Positions 55,249-63,659 of a stretch of 64,000 bases of DNA are shown here, in pieces; position 1 is the stretch's first letter, and each line of letters begins with the position of its first letter. The stretch is from DASYPQ01 sp036006425. GTDB lineage: Bacteria; Planctomycetota; UBA1135; GCA-002686595. Both the position numbers and the translations under genes were made by a program. The stretch is taken from positions 1-64,000 of the forward strand of contig DASYPQ010000019.1 of NCBI GenBank assembly GCA_036006425.1, read 5' to 3'. Under the pieces are notes generated by a model. It ran no database searches. It saw only the letters and a program-made list of their open reading frames with translations, and was not told the DNA's origin.

Positions 55249-56025
55249 CTAGCGCGCGCGGACGACCAGTCGATCCGGGATCTCGTTCGCGTCCCCGGCC
55301 CGGGCCGGGAAATGCTCGGCGAGCACGTCCCCGCACGCGCGGACGCCGGCGCCGAGTCCGTCCGCAAGCGAACCGCGCTCGATCCCGTCGAGGATCGCGT
55401 CCCGGGTCTGCTTCCAGTGCGCGTCGCCGACGCGAGCGTGGATGCCGGAGTCGCCGAGCACGACGACGCGTCGCTCGAACAGGCTGACGAAGATCAGGAC
55501 GCCCGTGCGGTCCTTCGTCTCGCGCAGGCCCTGTACGTGGAATTCGCGCAGCGCCTGCTCCTCGGCCGTCGCGCTTGCCCGCGCTTCGGAGACGAAGACG
55601 CGCGCGAGGTCGGGCAGCGCGCGCGTGAGCGCGTAGCCCGCGGCGCCGAGCCCGAGCTGGCACGCGAGGAGCTGCTCTGGGATCGTCCAGGGCAGATACT
55701 GCTCGAGCAGGGCGCTGCCGACGAGGAGCGACAGGAGGGCGCCGATCCAGGCCGCCGACGAGTGATCGTCCGAACGCTCGAGCACGACCGGGACGATCTC
55801 CCCGGAAGTCCGGGCTTCCGCTGCGCGCACGGCCTGACGGACGGAATCCTGCGCTTCCGTCCCGAGCACGGAGACGGCCCGGTAGAGTCGTGCGCGCGCG
55901 ATCGCGCGCACGACGAAGAACATCGCGAGCCCCGCGAGCGCCCAGGGTCCGTAGACGGAGACCCAGTGCAGCAGCGGGTGGGTCTCTGCGCCCCAAGCGT
56001 CGTCCGCGCCGTCGAGAGCGAGCAC
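55249..56025 (-). CDS. TPM-domain membrane protein (second copy)
   Basis: A 258-residue protein with helices WALAGLAMFFVVRAIARARL, WIGALLSLLVGSALLEQYLP and LACQLGLGAAGYALTRALPD, and TPM-type sequence between and after them (AVRAAEARTSGEIVPVVLER and GVLIFVSLFERRVVVLGDSG, DAHWKQTRDAILDGIERGSL). It is read from GTG 56025, one base after the stop of the first TPM gene. In related bacteria LemA-TPM-TPM sets recur; the role may be in membrane-protein or photosystem-like assembly, but it is not established here. Confidence 0.72.
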   Translation of the reverse strand: MLALDGADDAWGAETHPLLHWVSVYGPWALAGLAMFFVVRAIARARLYRAVSVLGTEAQDSVRQAVRAAEARTSGEIVPVVLERSDDHSSAAWIGALLSLLVGSALLEQYLPWTIPEQLLACQLGLGAAGYALTRALPDLARVFVSEARASATAEEQALREFHVQGLRETKDRTGVLIFVSLFERRVVVLGDSGIHARVGDAHWKQTRDAILDGIERGSLADGLGAGVRACGDVLAEHFPARAGDANEIPDRLVVRAR

Positions 56026-56026
56026 C

Positions 56027-56815
56027 TCACCACCCTCCCGACGCGCCGCCGCCCGAGAATCCGCCGCCACCGCCGAATCCGCTGAACCCGCCGCCCGAGA
56101 AGCCGCCCCCTCCGCCACGACCACCGCCGAAGCCGCCGAATCCTCCGCCGCCGAGCCACGGGCCGAGGAACATTCCGCCGCCACCTCGCCGTCCGCCCCG
56201 GCCGCGCATCCTGAGGATCAGGAACAAGATGAAGAGCGCGATGAACACGAGCGGCACGAGACCCAGGAGCCCGACCGCGACCGCGACGTTGCCGCCGGAC
56301 GATCGCGAGCGGCCGTACTCGCCGCCGATCGCCGCGTGGATCGCGCGCACTCCCTCGGTGAGGCCCTCTCCGAACCGGCCCTGCTTGAAGCGCGGCGCGA
56401 TCACCTCGCGGATGATGCGGCCGCACATCGAGTCCGGGAGGCTGCCTTCCAGCCCCCGGCCGGTCTCGATCCGGATCTTCCGGTCGTTCTTGGAGACGAC
56501 GAGGATCGCGCCGTTGTTCTTGTCCTTGCCCCCGATGCCCCAAGAGCGGCCCACCTCGAGCGCGAACTTCTCGATCGGCTCGCCCTTGAGGCTCTCGACC
56601 GTGAGCAGCGCGATCTCGTGCGTCGAGCCCTGCTTGTAGGACTCCATCAGCGCCTCGAGCTCGTGGCGCTCCGTCGGCGTCAGCATCCCCGCGAGATCGG
56701 TCACCCAGCCCTGGTTCCTCGGGATCTCGAGGCGCCCGGTCGCGTCCTGCGCCCGGAGTGCGGGTGCGAGGAACGCGAGGAGGACGGCGGCGACGAACAG
56801 GAATCGGGCCCGCAC
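56027..56815 (-). CDS. TPM-domain protein with Gly-rich tail (YgcG-like)
   Basis: A 262-residue protein. A signal peptide (FLFVAAVLLAFLAPALRAQ) is followed by a TPM domain (about 35-160: NQGWVTDLAGMLTPTERHEL, EIALLTVESLKGEPIEKFAL, NNGAILVVSKNDRKIRIETG), a helix (LLGLVPLVFIALFILFLILR) and a Gly/Ser/Phe-rich tail of about 60 residues. This is the standard YgcG plan. GTG start, 4 bases after lemA. Operon with lemA and the second TPM gene. Confidence 0.85.
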   Translation of the reverse strand: MRARFLFVAAVLLAFLAPALRAQDATGRLEIPRNQGWVTDLAGMLTPTERHELEALMESYKQGSTHEIALLTVESLKGEPIEKFALEVGRSWGIGGKDKNNGAILVVSKNDRKIRIETGRGLEGSLPDSMCGRIIREVIAPRFKQGRFGEGLTEGVRAIHAAIGGEYGRSRSSGGNVAVAVGLLGLVPLVFIALFILFLILRMRGRGGRRGGGGMFLGPWLGGGGFGGFGGGRGGGGGFSGGGFSGFGGGGGFSGGGASGGW

Positions 56816-56819
56816 GGAC

Positions 56820-57500
56820 CTACTTCTTCTGTCCGCCGGAGCCGAAGTCGACCTTGGGATTGGCGCGTTCGTCCGTCGTGCTCTCGAGCTGCGCGGTGCG
56901 CTCGAAGTGGAACATGCCCGCGATCAGGTTGCCGGGGAACGTCGCGATCGACGTGTCGTACTTCCGCACGGCTTCGATGTAGTCCCGCCGTGCGGTCGTG
57001 ACGCGGTTCGCCGTCCCCTCGATCTGGTCCTGCAGCGAGAGGAAGTTCTGCGTCGCCTTGAGCTGCGGGTAGTTCTCCGCGACGGCGAAGAGGTGCGTCA
57101 GGGCTGCCGTGAGACCTTGCTGCGCCTCCAGGTACGCCTTCATCTGGGCCGGATCCGTCGGCGGGTTCGGAAGCTGGACCCTGCCGACCGACGCGCGCGC
57201 CTGCGTGACGGCCTCGAGCGTCGACTTCTCGAAGTCGGCCGCTCCCTTGACCGTCTCGACGAGGTTCGGGATCAGCTCGTAGCGGCGCTTGTACTGGTTG
57301 TCGATCTCCGCCCAGGCGCCCTTGACGCTCTCGCGGTTCCTCGTGAGCTCGTTGTACTTGCCCACGAGGATCCCGCCGAGCGCCATCGCCAGGATGAGCA
57401 CGACGCCTCCGATCGCGAGGCCGGCGAGGCAACCCCTCGAGACGGCGCCGCGACGGCTGATGGACGGTCCGATGGCCAAGAGTCGATTCTGCTGGAGCAT
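56820..57500 (-). CDS. LemA-family membrane protein
   Basis: A 226-residue protein with an N-terminal anchor (LAGLAIGGVVLILAMALGGI) and an outside helical bundle. Family stretches: YNELTRNRESVKGAWAEIDN, QYKRRYELIPNLVETVKGAA, LTAALTHLFAVAENYPQLKA and FLSLQDQIEGTANRVTTARR, then YDTSIATFPGNLIAGMFHF. LemA proteins are widespread with unknown biochemical role. ATG 57500 is used, with AAGGA a few bases upstream. It leads the LemA-TPM-TPM set. Confidence 0.9.
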   Translation of the reverse strand: MLQQNRLLAIGPSISRRGAVSRGCLAGLAIGGVVLILAMALGGILVGKYNELTRNRESVKGAWAEIDNQYKRRYELIPNLVETVKGAADFEKSTLEAVTQARASVGRVQLPNPPTDPAQMKAYLEAQQGLTAALTHLFAVAENYPQLKATQNFLSLQDQIEGTANRVTTARRDYIEAVRKYDTSIATFPGNLIAGMFHFERTAQLESTTDERANPKVDFGSGGQKK

Positions 57501-57584
57501 CCTGATTCCTTCCGGGGACAACCCTCGAGTCCGAGAGCGGGGCGCGCAGTATGCGCTCCGCCCTCCTCCATTCATGTCGGCGGC

Positions 57585-58769
57585 TCAGTGGCGCATCGCG
57601 CGCCGGTTCAGGACCGGCAGGAGGGCGCCCGCGGCACTCATCAAGGTGGCGTCGTCCTCCTCGGCGAGGAGGCGCGCGATCTCGGTCTCCTTCCCCGCCT
57701 CGAGCTGGATGTTGCCGAGGCGCACCCAGCCGTGGTTCGCGGGCTCCTTCGTGTCGACCACGATGCTCTTCGAGCCCACGACGGCACCCAGTCGGTAGGT
57801 CGCCTTCGGCGCCTGGTCGGCGCGGCTCGGGATCCAGACGTAGAGCGAGTACACGCCGGCGTCCTTCGGCGTGAACGTCCACGTCGCGTGGCCGTGCTCG
57901 CCGCCGTTCAGGACGAGGAACTGAGGTGCGCCCTCCTGCTGCGCCCAGCTCCAGGTGCCTTCGCCGGCGGCGGGCTCGATCGGTTCGGCGCGCCGGCGCC
58001 AGATGCGGCCGCCGCGCCAGGGCAGGAGCGCCGGCTCCGCCCAGGCGCCGTTGCGCAGCGTCTCCTCGAGCTCGCCGTTCTTCGCGCGCAAATGGGCGAG
58101 ACCGAGGAGGCGATCGCCGCCCTTGTCGGGATCCGGCGCGTCGAGCGCCGGGAGCGCGAATCCCGGCCGCTTGTCCCCGGTTCCCGGGGGAATCGTCACG
58201 ACGATGCCCGCGTCGATCCCGGCGATCTCCTTCGCGAAGCCCGCGACGGGATCTCCGCCGACGATCCCGTCGATGTCGCTGATCCGGCAGACCTCGAGGA
58301 CCACTTCCTTGAACAGCGCGCGGCCCGCCGCGCCGGAAAGGTCGAGGCGTGCGACTCCGTGCTCGATCGCCACCTTGCCGTCCTTGTCGCGCGCGAAGAG
58401 CTCCGGCTGCTTCGCGATCGTCGGGCAGTCGGCGGCCGCCGTGCAGACGATCCCCGGATCGAACCACAGAATCACCTCGAGGCCGGCGCGGTGCGCCTCG
58501 AGCGTGATCTGGTCGAGGAGGTCGCGCTCGGGGAGCGCGATCCCCAGGGACGTCTTGAGCACCTCGCTGCGGTAGTTCGCGACGCCCGCGCACCAGGCCG
58601 GAACGAAGACCGCGTTCGCACCCGCGTCGAGCAGGAACGCCATCGTCTCGCCCAGGCGCGCCGGTGTGGCGATCGCGTCGCGATCCGCGGTGGCGATCCA
58701 GACACCGTGGAGCTCCTTCGGGCTCTCACCCTGGGAGGCGGCGATCAGGAACGCGGCGGCGAGGAGCAT
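57585..58769 (-). CDS. Secreted glycoside-hydrolase-like protein with golvesin-like domain
   Basis: A 394-residue exported protein. After a signal peptide (LLAAAFLIAAS) the N-terminal half resembles the GHL10/DUF187 barrel: ELHGVWIATADRDAIATPAR, GANAVFVPAWCAGVANYRSE and LEVILWFDPGIVCTAAADCP. The C-terminal about 120 residues resemble a golvesin/xanthan-lyase-type beta domain (GVYSLYVWIPSRADQAPKAT, SIVVDTKEPANHGWVRLGNI). The barrel is short and the usual catalytic acid after strand four is replaced (DIDGIVGGDP), so activity is doubtful; it may bind polysaccharide. It is encoded about 85 bases from lemA. Confidence 0.6.
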   Translation of the reverse strand: MLLAAAFLIAASQGESPKELHGVWIATADRDAIATPARLGETMAFLLDAGANAVFVPAWCAGVANYRSEVLKTSLGIALPERDLLDQITLEAHRAGLEVILWFDPGIVCTAAADCPTIAKQPELFARDKDGKVAIEHGVARLDLSGAAGRALFKEVVLEVCRISDIDGIVGGDPVAGFAKEIAGIDAGIVVTIPPGTGDKRPGFALPALDAPDPDKGGDRLLGLAHLRAKNGELEETLRNGAWAEPALLPWRGGRIWRRRAEPIEPAAGEGTWSWAQQEGAPQFLVLNGGEHGHATWTFTPKDAGVYSLYVWIPSRADQAPKATYRLGAVVGSKSIVVDTKEPANHGWVRLGNIQLEAGKETEIARLLAEEDDATLMSAAGALLPVLNRRAMRH

Positions 58770-58910
58770 GGCGCCGCCCCCAGTTCACCGATGCAAGGCC
58801 TTACGCGCCAGCCCTTTGTGTCCGGCATCCGGAATCCGGCGAAGGGCTCCGTCCTGCCCGCGTATCGATTCGATATCATTCCTGTATCAACCTCTCAGGA
58901 GACCCTTCCC

Positions 58911-59777
58911 ATGCAGATCAAGCAGCCGCACTCCGAAACGACCTTCGCACCCATCTCCGGCTGGGGGATGATCGCGCTCGATCTCGCCCTCTACGCAGCC
59001 GCGCTCTCGCTCGTCAAGGTCGTCTCGCCCTGGACGCTGCTGCTCCTCGTCCCGGCGATCTTCATCACGCCCGGCTTCTTCGTCGTCAATCCGAACGTGG
59101 CGCGGATCCTCGTCCTGTTCGGCGACTACCGCGGGACCGTGCGCAACGAGGGCTTCTACTGGACGAATCCGTTCACGTGGCGCCAGAAGATGTCGCTGCG
59201 GGCCCACAACCTGAACATGAAGACCCTGAAGGTGAACGACCTGATGGGCAATCCGATCGAGATCGCCGCGGTCGTCGTATGGCGCGTGCAGGACTCGGCG
59301 AAGGCCGCGTTCGACGTCCAGGACTTCAACGAGTTCGTCACCGTCCAGAGCGAGGCGGCGCTGCGGCAGCTCGCCGGCGGCCATCCCTACGACGAAGGCC
59401 ACACGGAAGTCGTCCGGACGAGCCTGCGAGGCAGCCAGGACGAGGTCGCCGTCGAGCTGAAGCGCATGCTCCAGGAGCGCCTCAATCCGGCCGGCGTCGA
59501 GGTCATCGACTCCCGGCTCTCGCACCTCGCCTACGCCCCGGAGATCGCCTCGGCGATGCTCCAGCGCCAGCAAGCGACCGCGATCATCGCGGCGCGCGCC
59601 ATGATCGTCGACGGCGCGGTCGGCATGGTCGACATGGCGCTCGAGAAGCTGTCGTCGAAGCAAATCGTCGAGCTCGACGCCGAGCGCCGGGCGACCCTCG
59701 CCGGCAACCTGCTCGTCGTCCTGTGCGGCCACGAGAACCCGGTCCCGATCCTGAACACGGGCGGCCTGTACCACTGA
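58911..59777 (+). CDS. SPFH-domain (stomatin/prohibitin-like) protein
   Basis: A 288-residue membrane-scaffold protein. Two N-terminal hydrophobic stretches (ALDLALYAAALSLVKVVSPW, LLLLVPAIFITPGFFVVNPN) precede the SPFH domain (NVARILVLFGDYRGTVRNEG, TLKVNDLMGNPIEIAAVVVW, EFVTVQSEAALRQLAGGHPY) and a coiled-coil segment rich in Ala/Glu (EIASAMLQRQQATAIIAARA). It has AGGAG ahead of the ATG. The next two genes follow closely (10 and 9 bases), so it leads a small operon. SPFH proteins assemble into membrane cages; the partner here is not known. Confidence 0.85.
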   Translation: MQIKQPHSETTFAPISGWGMIALDLALYAAALSLVKVVSPWTLLLLVPAIFITPGFFVVNPNVARILVLFGDYRGTVRNEGFYWTNPFTWRQKMSLRAHNLNMKTLKVNDLMGNPIEIAAVVVWRVQDSAKAAFDVQDFNEFVTVQSEAALRQLAGGHPYDEGHTEVVRTSLRGSQDEVAVELKRMLQERLNPAGVEVIDSRLSHLAYAPEIASAMLQRQQATAIIAARAMIVDGAVGMVDMALEKLSSKQIVELDAERRATLAGNLLVVLCGHENPVPILNTGGLYH

Positions 59778-59787
59778 GGTCGCCGTC

Positions 59788-60009
59788 GTGGTCGGTCGAT
59801 CCGAGAGCCGCGCGCCCCCGCCCGACCCGGAGGAATCCTCCGGCGAGGGTGGGGACGCGCGGAAGCCGTTCCTGCTCCGCCTCCCGCCCGGGTTGATGGC
59901 CGAGTTGCGGGCGTGGGCGAACCACGACGTCCGCAGCCTGAACGGCCAGATCGAGTTCCTCTTGCGCGAAGCCGTCCGGACCAGGAGAAAGGGTGGGCCC
60001 GAGGCGTAG
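59788..60009 (+). CDS. Small Arc-like ribbon-helix-helix protein
   Basis: A 73-residue protein. After a charged N-terminus, RKPFLLRLPPGLMAELRAWA gives the beta-strand and first helix, and RSLNGQIEFLLREAVRTRRK the second helix, the plan of Arc/MetJ-type DNA-binding proteins. The RLPPxLxxxLRxWAxxDxRSLNxQIExLLRxAV signature is a familiar companion of SPFH genes. It might be a repressor of this operon or bind DNA to link it to the membrane scaffold. GTG start, 10 bases after the SPFH stop. Confidence 0.75.
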   Translation: MVGRSESRAPPPDPEESSGEGGDARKPFLLRLPPGLMAELRAWANHDVRSLNGQIEFLLREAVRTRRKGGPEA

Positions 60010-60018
60010 CTGGGGACG

Positions 60019-61209
60019 ATGTCGGACGAGGAGCTGCTGATCGGCGTCGACGGAGGCGCCACCGAGGTCCGCGCGCACGAAGTGCTCGTCCTCCCTCGCC
60101 GCCCGCCGTCGGAGGGGCCGACGCTCGAGCTCGGCCCCGCGAGCGCGTCCTGTCTCTACGACCGCGCGCGCGGATTCCGTCCTCTGCCGATCGCGAGCCA
60201 ACTGCTCGCGTCCGAGCGCGGGAGGGTCGAGCCGAAGGGTCTCGAAGGCGCGCAGGGGCGGCTCTGGCTCGAGGCCACGGCCCGCGCGGTCGTCGCCGTC
60301 GCGTCGCAGACCGCGCGGACCCTCGTCCGCGTCGGCGTCTGCATGCCGGGCTTGAAGACGAAGGACGGCCGGGGCATCGCCGTGATCCGCAACGGTCCGC
60401 GCATCCCCGACTACCTCGATCACCTCCAGGCGCTGCTCGCGGCGGACGGGCTGCGCCTCGCGCGGCCGATCACGCGCCTCTCGAGCGACGGCGAGGCCTG
60501 CGCCCACGGGGAGGACACGAGTGCGCACGGCGCCCTGCGCGGCGTCGAGAACGCCTACTACATCGGCGGCGGCACCGGGATCGCGGAAGCCCTCAAGGTC
60601 GGCGCGCGGATCCTCGGGTTCGACGCGCTGAAGGGCTTCCTGCGCAAGGCCTGGCAAATGGAGGCAAGCGGCGGGAAGAACGTCGAGGACCTGCTCTCCC
60701 CGCGGGGGATGAACGCGGCTTTCGCCCAGATCGCGCGCAAGAAGCTGCCTCTCGCGCCCACCGATCTGCCGGAGCGCCGGGCGGCGGCGGGGGACGAGCT
60801 CGCGGTCGAGCTCCTGCAGCGCGCCGCGGACGCCCTCGCCGAGCTCGTCGTCGATCGGATGCTCGCGCTCCGCCGCGGCTTCGCGGACGCCGGAACCGGG
60901 GTGCGGATCCCGGCGAACACGATCCTCGGTCGGGTCGTCGTCGGGCAGCGCCTGGGCACGATCCTCGCCGATCCCGAGCTCTACCGGGCGTTCCGCGATC
61001 CGGCGCAGGAGGCGCTCGCGCGCCGGATCATCGCTACTGGCGACGGCGCGCTCCGCAAGCACTACCTCGCTGGCGGCGGGCTCGAGCCCGGACTGCTCGC
61101 CGCGTCGCATCTCCGCGCCGCGCCGGCGATCGGAGCCGCCGCGATCGAGGTCGGAGAATCGCGCGACGGGATCCGGTTTCCCGACGAACCTTCGCACGCG
61201 CCGTTCTGA
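60019..61209 (+). CDS. ROK/ASKHA-fold kinase-like protein
   Basis: A 396-residue protein of the actin/hexokinase fold. The phosphate-1 loop is LLIGVDGGATEVRAHEV; TLVRVGVCMPGLKTKDGRG and YIGGGTGIAEALKVGARILG supply the phosphate-2 and adenosine regions. It has no recognisable ROK zinc-binding CxCGxxGC motif. A sugar or acid kinase role is likely but the substrate cannot be told. It is 9 bases after the Arc-like gene; the order SPFH-Arc-ASKHA may be a conserved set. Start is the ATG at 60019. Confidence 0.65.
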   Translation: MSDEELLIGVDGGATEVRAHEVLVLPRRPPSEGPTLELGPASASCLYDRARGFRPLPIASQLLASERGRVEPKGLEGAQGRLWLEATARAVVAVASQTARTLVRVGVCMPGLKTKDGRGIAVIRNGPRIPDYLDHLQALLAADGLRLARPITRLSSDGEACAHGEDTSAHGALRGVENAYYIGGGTGIAEALKVGARILGFDALKGFLRKAWQMEASGGKNVEDLLSPRGMNAAFAQIARKKLPLAPTDLPERRAAAGDELAVELLQRAADALAELVVDRMLALRRGFADAGTGVRIPANTILGRVVVGQRLGTILADPELYRAFRDPAQEALARRIIATGDGALRKHYLAGGGLEPGLLAASHLRAAPAIGAAAIEVGESRDGIRFPDEPSHAPF

Positions 61210-61261
61210 GCGATCTGGATCCCTCCGCGGCGGACCGCTACGCTCGCCCCGGAAACACCTC

Positions 61262-62485
61262 ATGCTGCGACTCCCGCGCCCGCTCGAAATCCCGCTCTTC
61301 CTCGCCACCCTGCTCGGCACGTCCGCGTGCGGCAACACTCCGCTGTCGGCGTCGCTCCCGGCCGGCATCCCGCACGCGCGGCCGGCGGAGCGCGCGATGT
61401 GGGTGACGCGCTTCGACTACAAGACGCGTGACGACGTGACGACGATCGTGCAGCGCTGCAAGAGCGCCGGATTCAACACGATCCTCTTCCAGGTCCGCGG
61501 CAACGCGACCGCGTTCTACCGCTCGTCCCTGGAACCGTGGTCGGAGCAGCTCGGAGGCGCCGACCCGGGCTTCGATCCGCTCGAGACCGCGATCGCGGAG
61601 GCGCACAAGGAAGGCATGCGCCTCGCCGCGTGGGTGAACGTGATGCCGGCCTGGTGGGGGACCGACCCGCCGAAGGATCCCGCGCAGGTCGTCAACAAGC
61701 ACCCCGAGTGGCTCTGGTACGACCAGCACGGGGCGAAACAGGCGATGTCGGCGAAGTTCTACGTCAGCCTGAACCCCTGCCTCCCCGCGGTGCGCAAGTA
61801 CCTCGTCAGCGTCCTCCGGGACGTCGTCGCGCGCTACGACGTCGACGAGCTGCACCTCGACTACATCCGGTTCCCGAACGAGCAGCCGCCGGGGGAGCCG
61901 GATCGTTCCACGCTGGACTACCCGCGCGACGCGACGACCGTCGGCCTCTTCCAGGCGGACACCGGCAAGACGCCGACGGACAAGGCCGCGTGGAACAACT
62001 GGCGCACGGAGCAGGTCTCGAACCTGCTGCGCGACATCCGGCGCATGATGCGGGAGACGAAGCCGCGCGTGGAGCTCTCCGCGGCCGTCGGCGTCGTGCC
62101 CGAGAACGCGCTCGGGCATTTCCAGGACTCCGAGACGTGGCTCGCGGAGGATCTCCTCGACGTCGTCTATCCGATGAACTACACGCGCGATCTCAAGGCG
62201 TTCAACGACCGCGTCGTGAGCTGGAAGAAGATCGCGAAGGGGCACCACGTCGTCATGGGCGTCAGCCTCGAGGCCGGTGACATGGACATCGCGGGCGAGG
62301 AGCTCGACTCGTCGCTGCGCGCGTTCAACGGCTATTCGACCTACGCCTACTCGTCGATCTTCGACTCGGCGAACACGTCGATCGCGAGCCAGGACGAGGC
62401 GGCGCGGGCCCAGCGCCAGCAGCGACGGAAGCAGATCTGGCCGATCCTCCTGGAGCTCGCGCGCGGCGGCTCGGTGGGGTCCTAG
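61262..62485 (+). CDS. Family 10-like glycoside hydrolase lipoprotein (GHL10/DUF187)
   Basis: A 407-residue lipoprotein (lipobox GTSAC, Cys23). It has the GHL10 barrel: AMWVTRFDYKTRDDVTTIVQ, SAGFNTILFQVRGNATAFYR, KEGMRLAAWVNVMPAWWGTD, DVDELHLDYIRFPNEQPPGE with the likely catalytic Asp, and VVYPMNYTRDLKAFNDRVVS. The DxxHxDYIRFP signature is typical of enzymes acting on glycans at the cell surface. Catalytic site looks intact. It shares only the fold with the GHL10-like protein encoded at 57585-58769. Confidence 0.8.
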   Translation: MLRLPRPLEIPLFLATLLGTSACGNTPLSASLPAGIPHARPAERAMWVTRFDYKTRDDVTTIVQRCKSAGFNTILFQVRGNATAFYRSSLEPWSEQLGGADPGFDPLETAIAEAHKEGMRLAAWVNVMPAWWGTDPPKDPAQVVNKHPEWLWYDQHGAKQAMSAKFYVSLNPCLPAVRKYLVSVLRDVVARYDVDELHLDYIRFPNEQPPGEPDRSTLDYPRDATTVGLFQADTGKTPTDKAAWNNWRTEQVSNLLRDIRRMMRETKPRVELSAAVGVVPENALGHFQDSETWLAEDLLDVVYPMNYTRDLKAFNDRVVSWKKIAKGHHVVMGVSLEAGDMDIAGEELDSSLRAFNGYSTYAYSSIFDSANTSIASQDEAARAQRQQRRKQIWPILLELARGGSVGS

Positions 62486-62502
62486 CCGCCGCGGAGGCTC
62501 CC

Positions 62503-63201
62503 GTGTTGACGCTTCGTCGTGCGCAGGAACGGGGCCACGCCGACCACGGCTGGCTCCGGACCTGGCACACCTTCTCGTTCGCCGACTACCACGACCCCGA
62601 CCACATGGGGTTCAGCGCGCTGCGCGTGATCAACGAGGACTTCGTGGCTCCGGGGCAGGGCTTCGGCACGCACCCGCACCGCGACATGGAGATCCTGACC
62701 TGGGTCCTCGAGGGAGCGCTCGAGCACAAGGACAGCATGGGGAACGGCTCCGCGATCAAGCCCGGCGAGATGCAGTACATGTCCGCCGGCACGGGCGTCA
62801 CGCACAGCGAGTTCAACCACTCGAAGGACGAGTCCGTCCATCTCCTCCAGATCTGGATCCTGCCGGACGAGACGGGTGCGCGGCCGCGCTACGGACAGCA
62901 GAGCTTCGCCGGCGCGTTGAAGCCCGGCGGACTGTGCCTGCTCGCGTCGCCCGATGGGCGCGACGGCTCGATCGCGATTCGCCAGGACGCGCGCGTCCTC
63001 GCGGCGAGGACGCCGGCGCCGCGCGAATTCGCGATCGACCTCGGCGCCCAGCGCTCGGCCTGGCTGCAGGTCGCGCGCGGAGGATTGCGCGTGAACGGCG
63101 AGGCTCTCGCGCAAGGCGACGGTGCCGCGATCCAGAACGAGAGGAAGCTCGCGATCGCGACGGAGAAGGACGCGGAGTTCCTGCTCTTCGACCTGCCCTG
63201 A
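62503..63201 (+). CDS. Pirin-family bicupin protein
   Basis: A 232-residue cytosolic protein with two cupin domains. The N-terminal cupin has GFGTHPHRDMEILTWVLEGA and the metal His in VTHSEFNHSKDESVHLLQIW; the second (REFAIDLGAQRSAWLQVARG) lacks them. Pirins have been described as quercetinase-like enzymes and redox or iron sensors; the intact metal-ligand set is compatible with activity. Start is GTG 62503 with GGAGG just ahead. It converges on the unknown gene at 63202 with no gap. Confidence 0.88.
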   Translation: MLTLRRAQERGHADHGWLRTWHTFSFADYHDPDHMGFSALRVINEDFVAPGQGFGTHPHRDMEILTWVLEGALEHKDSMGNGSAIKPGEMQYMSAGTGVTHSEFNHSKDESVHLLQIWILPDETGARPRYGQQSFAGALKPGGLCLLASPDGRDGSIAIRQDARVLAARTPAPREFAIDLGAQRSAWLQVARGGLRVNGEALAQGDGAAIQNERKLAIATEKDAEFLLFDLP

Positions 63202-63636
63202 CTACTTGCTCGTCTCGAGCATCTTCCGCACGCGCGACTGGACGAGCTCGAGACGCTGCTTGCCCGTCTCGCACTGCGTCGTGATCCACTCGTAGTTCCG
63301 GAACGCGGTCGGAGAGACCTCCTTGCGGAACCGCTCCAGGAACGGGAGCACCTTGACGTAGATGAAGAGACCTTCCGTCGTGTTCTCGATCAGGAAGTCG
63401 GCGTTCACGATGTGGTGCCGCCCGAACCCGTAGGCCATCTCCCAGTAGCTCGAGACCTGACGGAACGCCGCGTTCAACGGATGCGCGGGCTGCGTCACGA
63501 CGATGAACTCCTCCCACGTCCTCGGGAGGAACTGCGCGATCTTGTTGCGCGAATCGCGCATCACGCTTTCGCGACGCAGGTCGTAGAGCTTCATCACGAT
63601 CTCGGCGTCGTGGTGGTCGGGCACTTCCTTGGCCAT
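63202..63636 (-). CDS. Uncharacterised small protein next to lysA
   Basis: Not recognised. A 144-residue soluble, mostly helical protein (AEIVMKLYDLRRESVMRDSR, RTWEEFIVVTQPAHPLNAAF, VLPFLERFRKEVSPTAFRNY, RLELVQSRVRKMLETSK) with a His-rich beginning (DHHD). The pattern of Trp, Tyr and charged residues is conserved-looking and codon use matches the neighbours, so it is a real gene. ATG 63636 lies 23 bases after the diaminopimelate decarboxylase stop; the two are probably one transcript. Confidence 0.6.
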   Translation of the reverse strand: MAKEVPDHHDAEIVMKLYDLRRESVMRDSRNKIAQFLPRTWEEFIVVTQPAHPLNAAFRQVSSYWEMAYGFGRHHIVNADFLIENTTEGLFIYVKVLPFLERFRKEVSPTAFRNYEWITTQCETGKQRLELVQSRVRKMLETSK

Positions 63637-63659
63637 AGCGAGTCTCCAGTTCGTGAACC

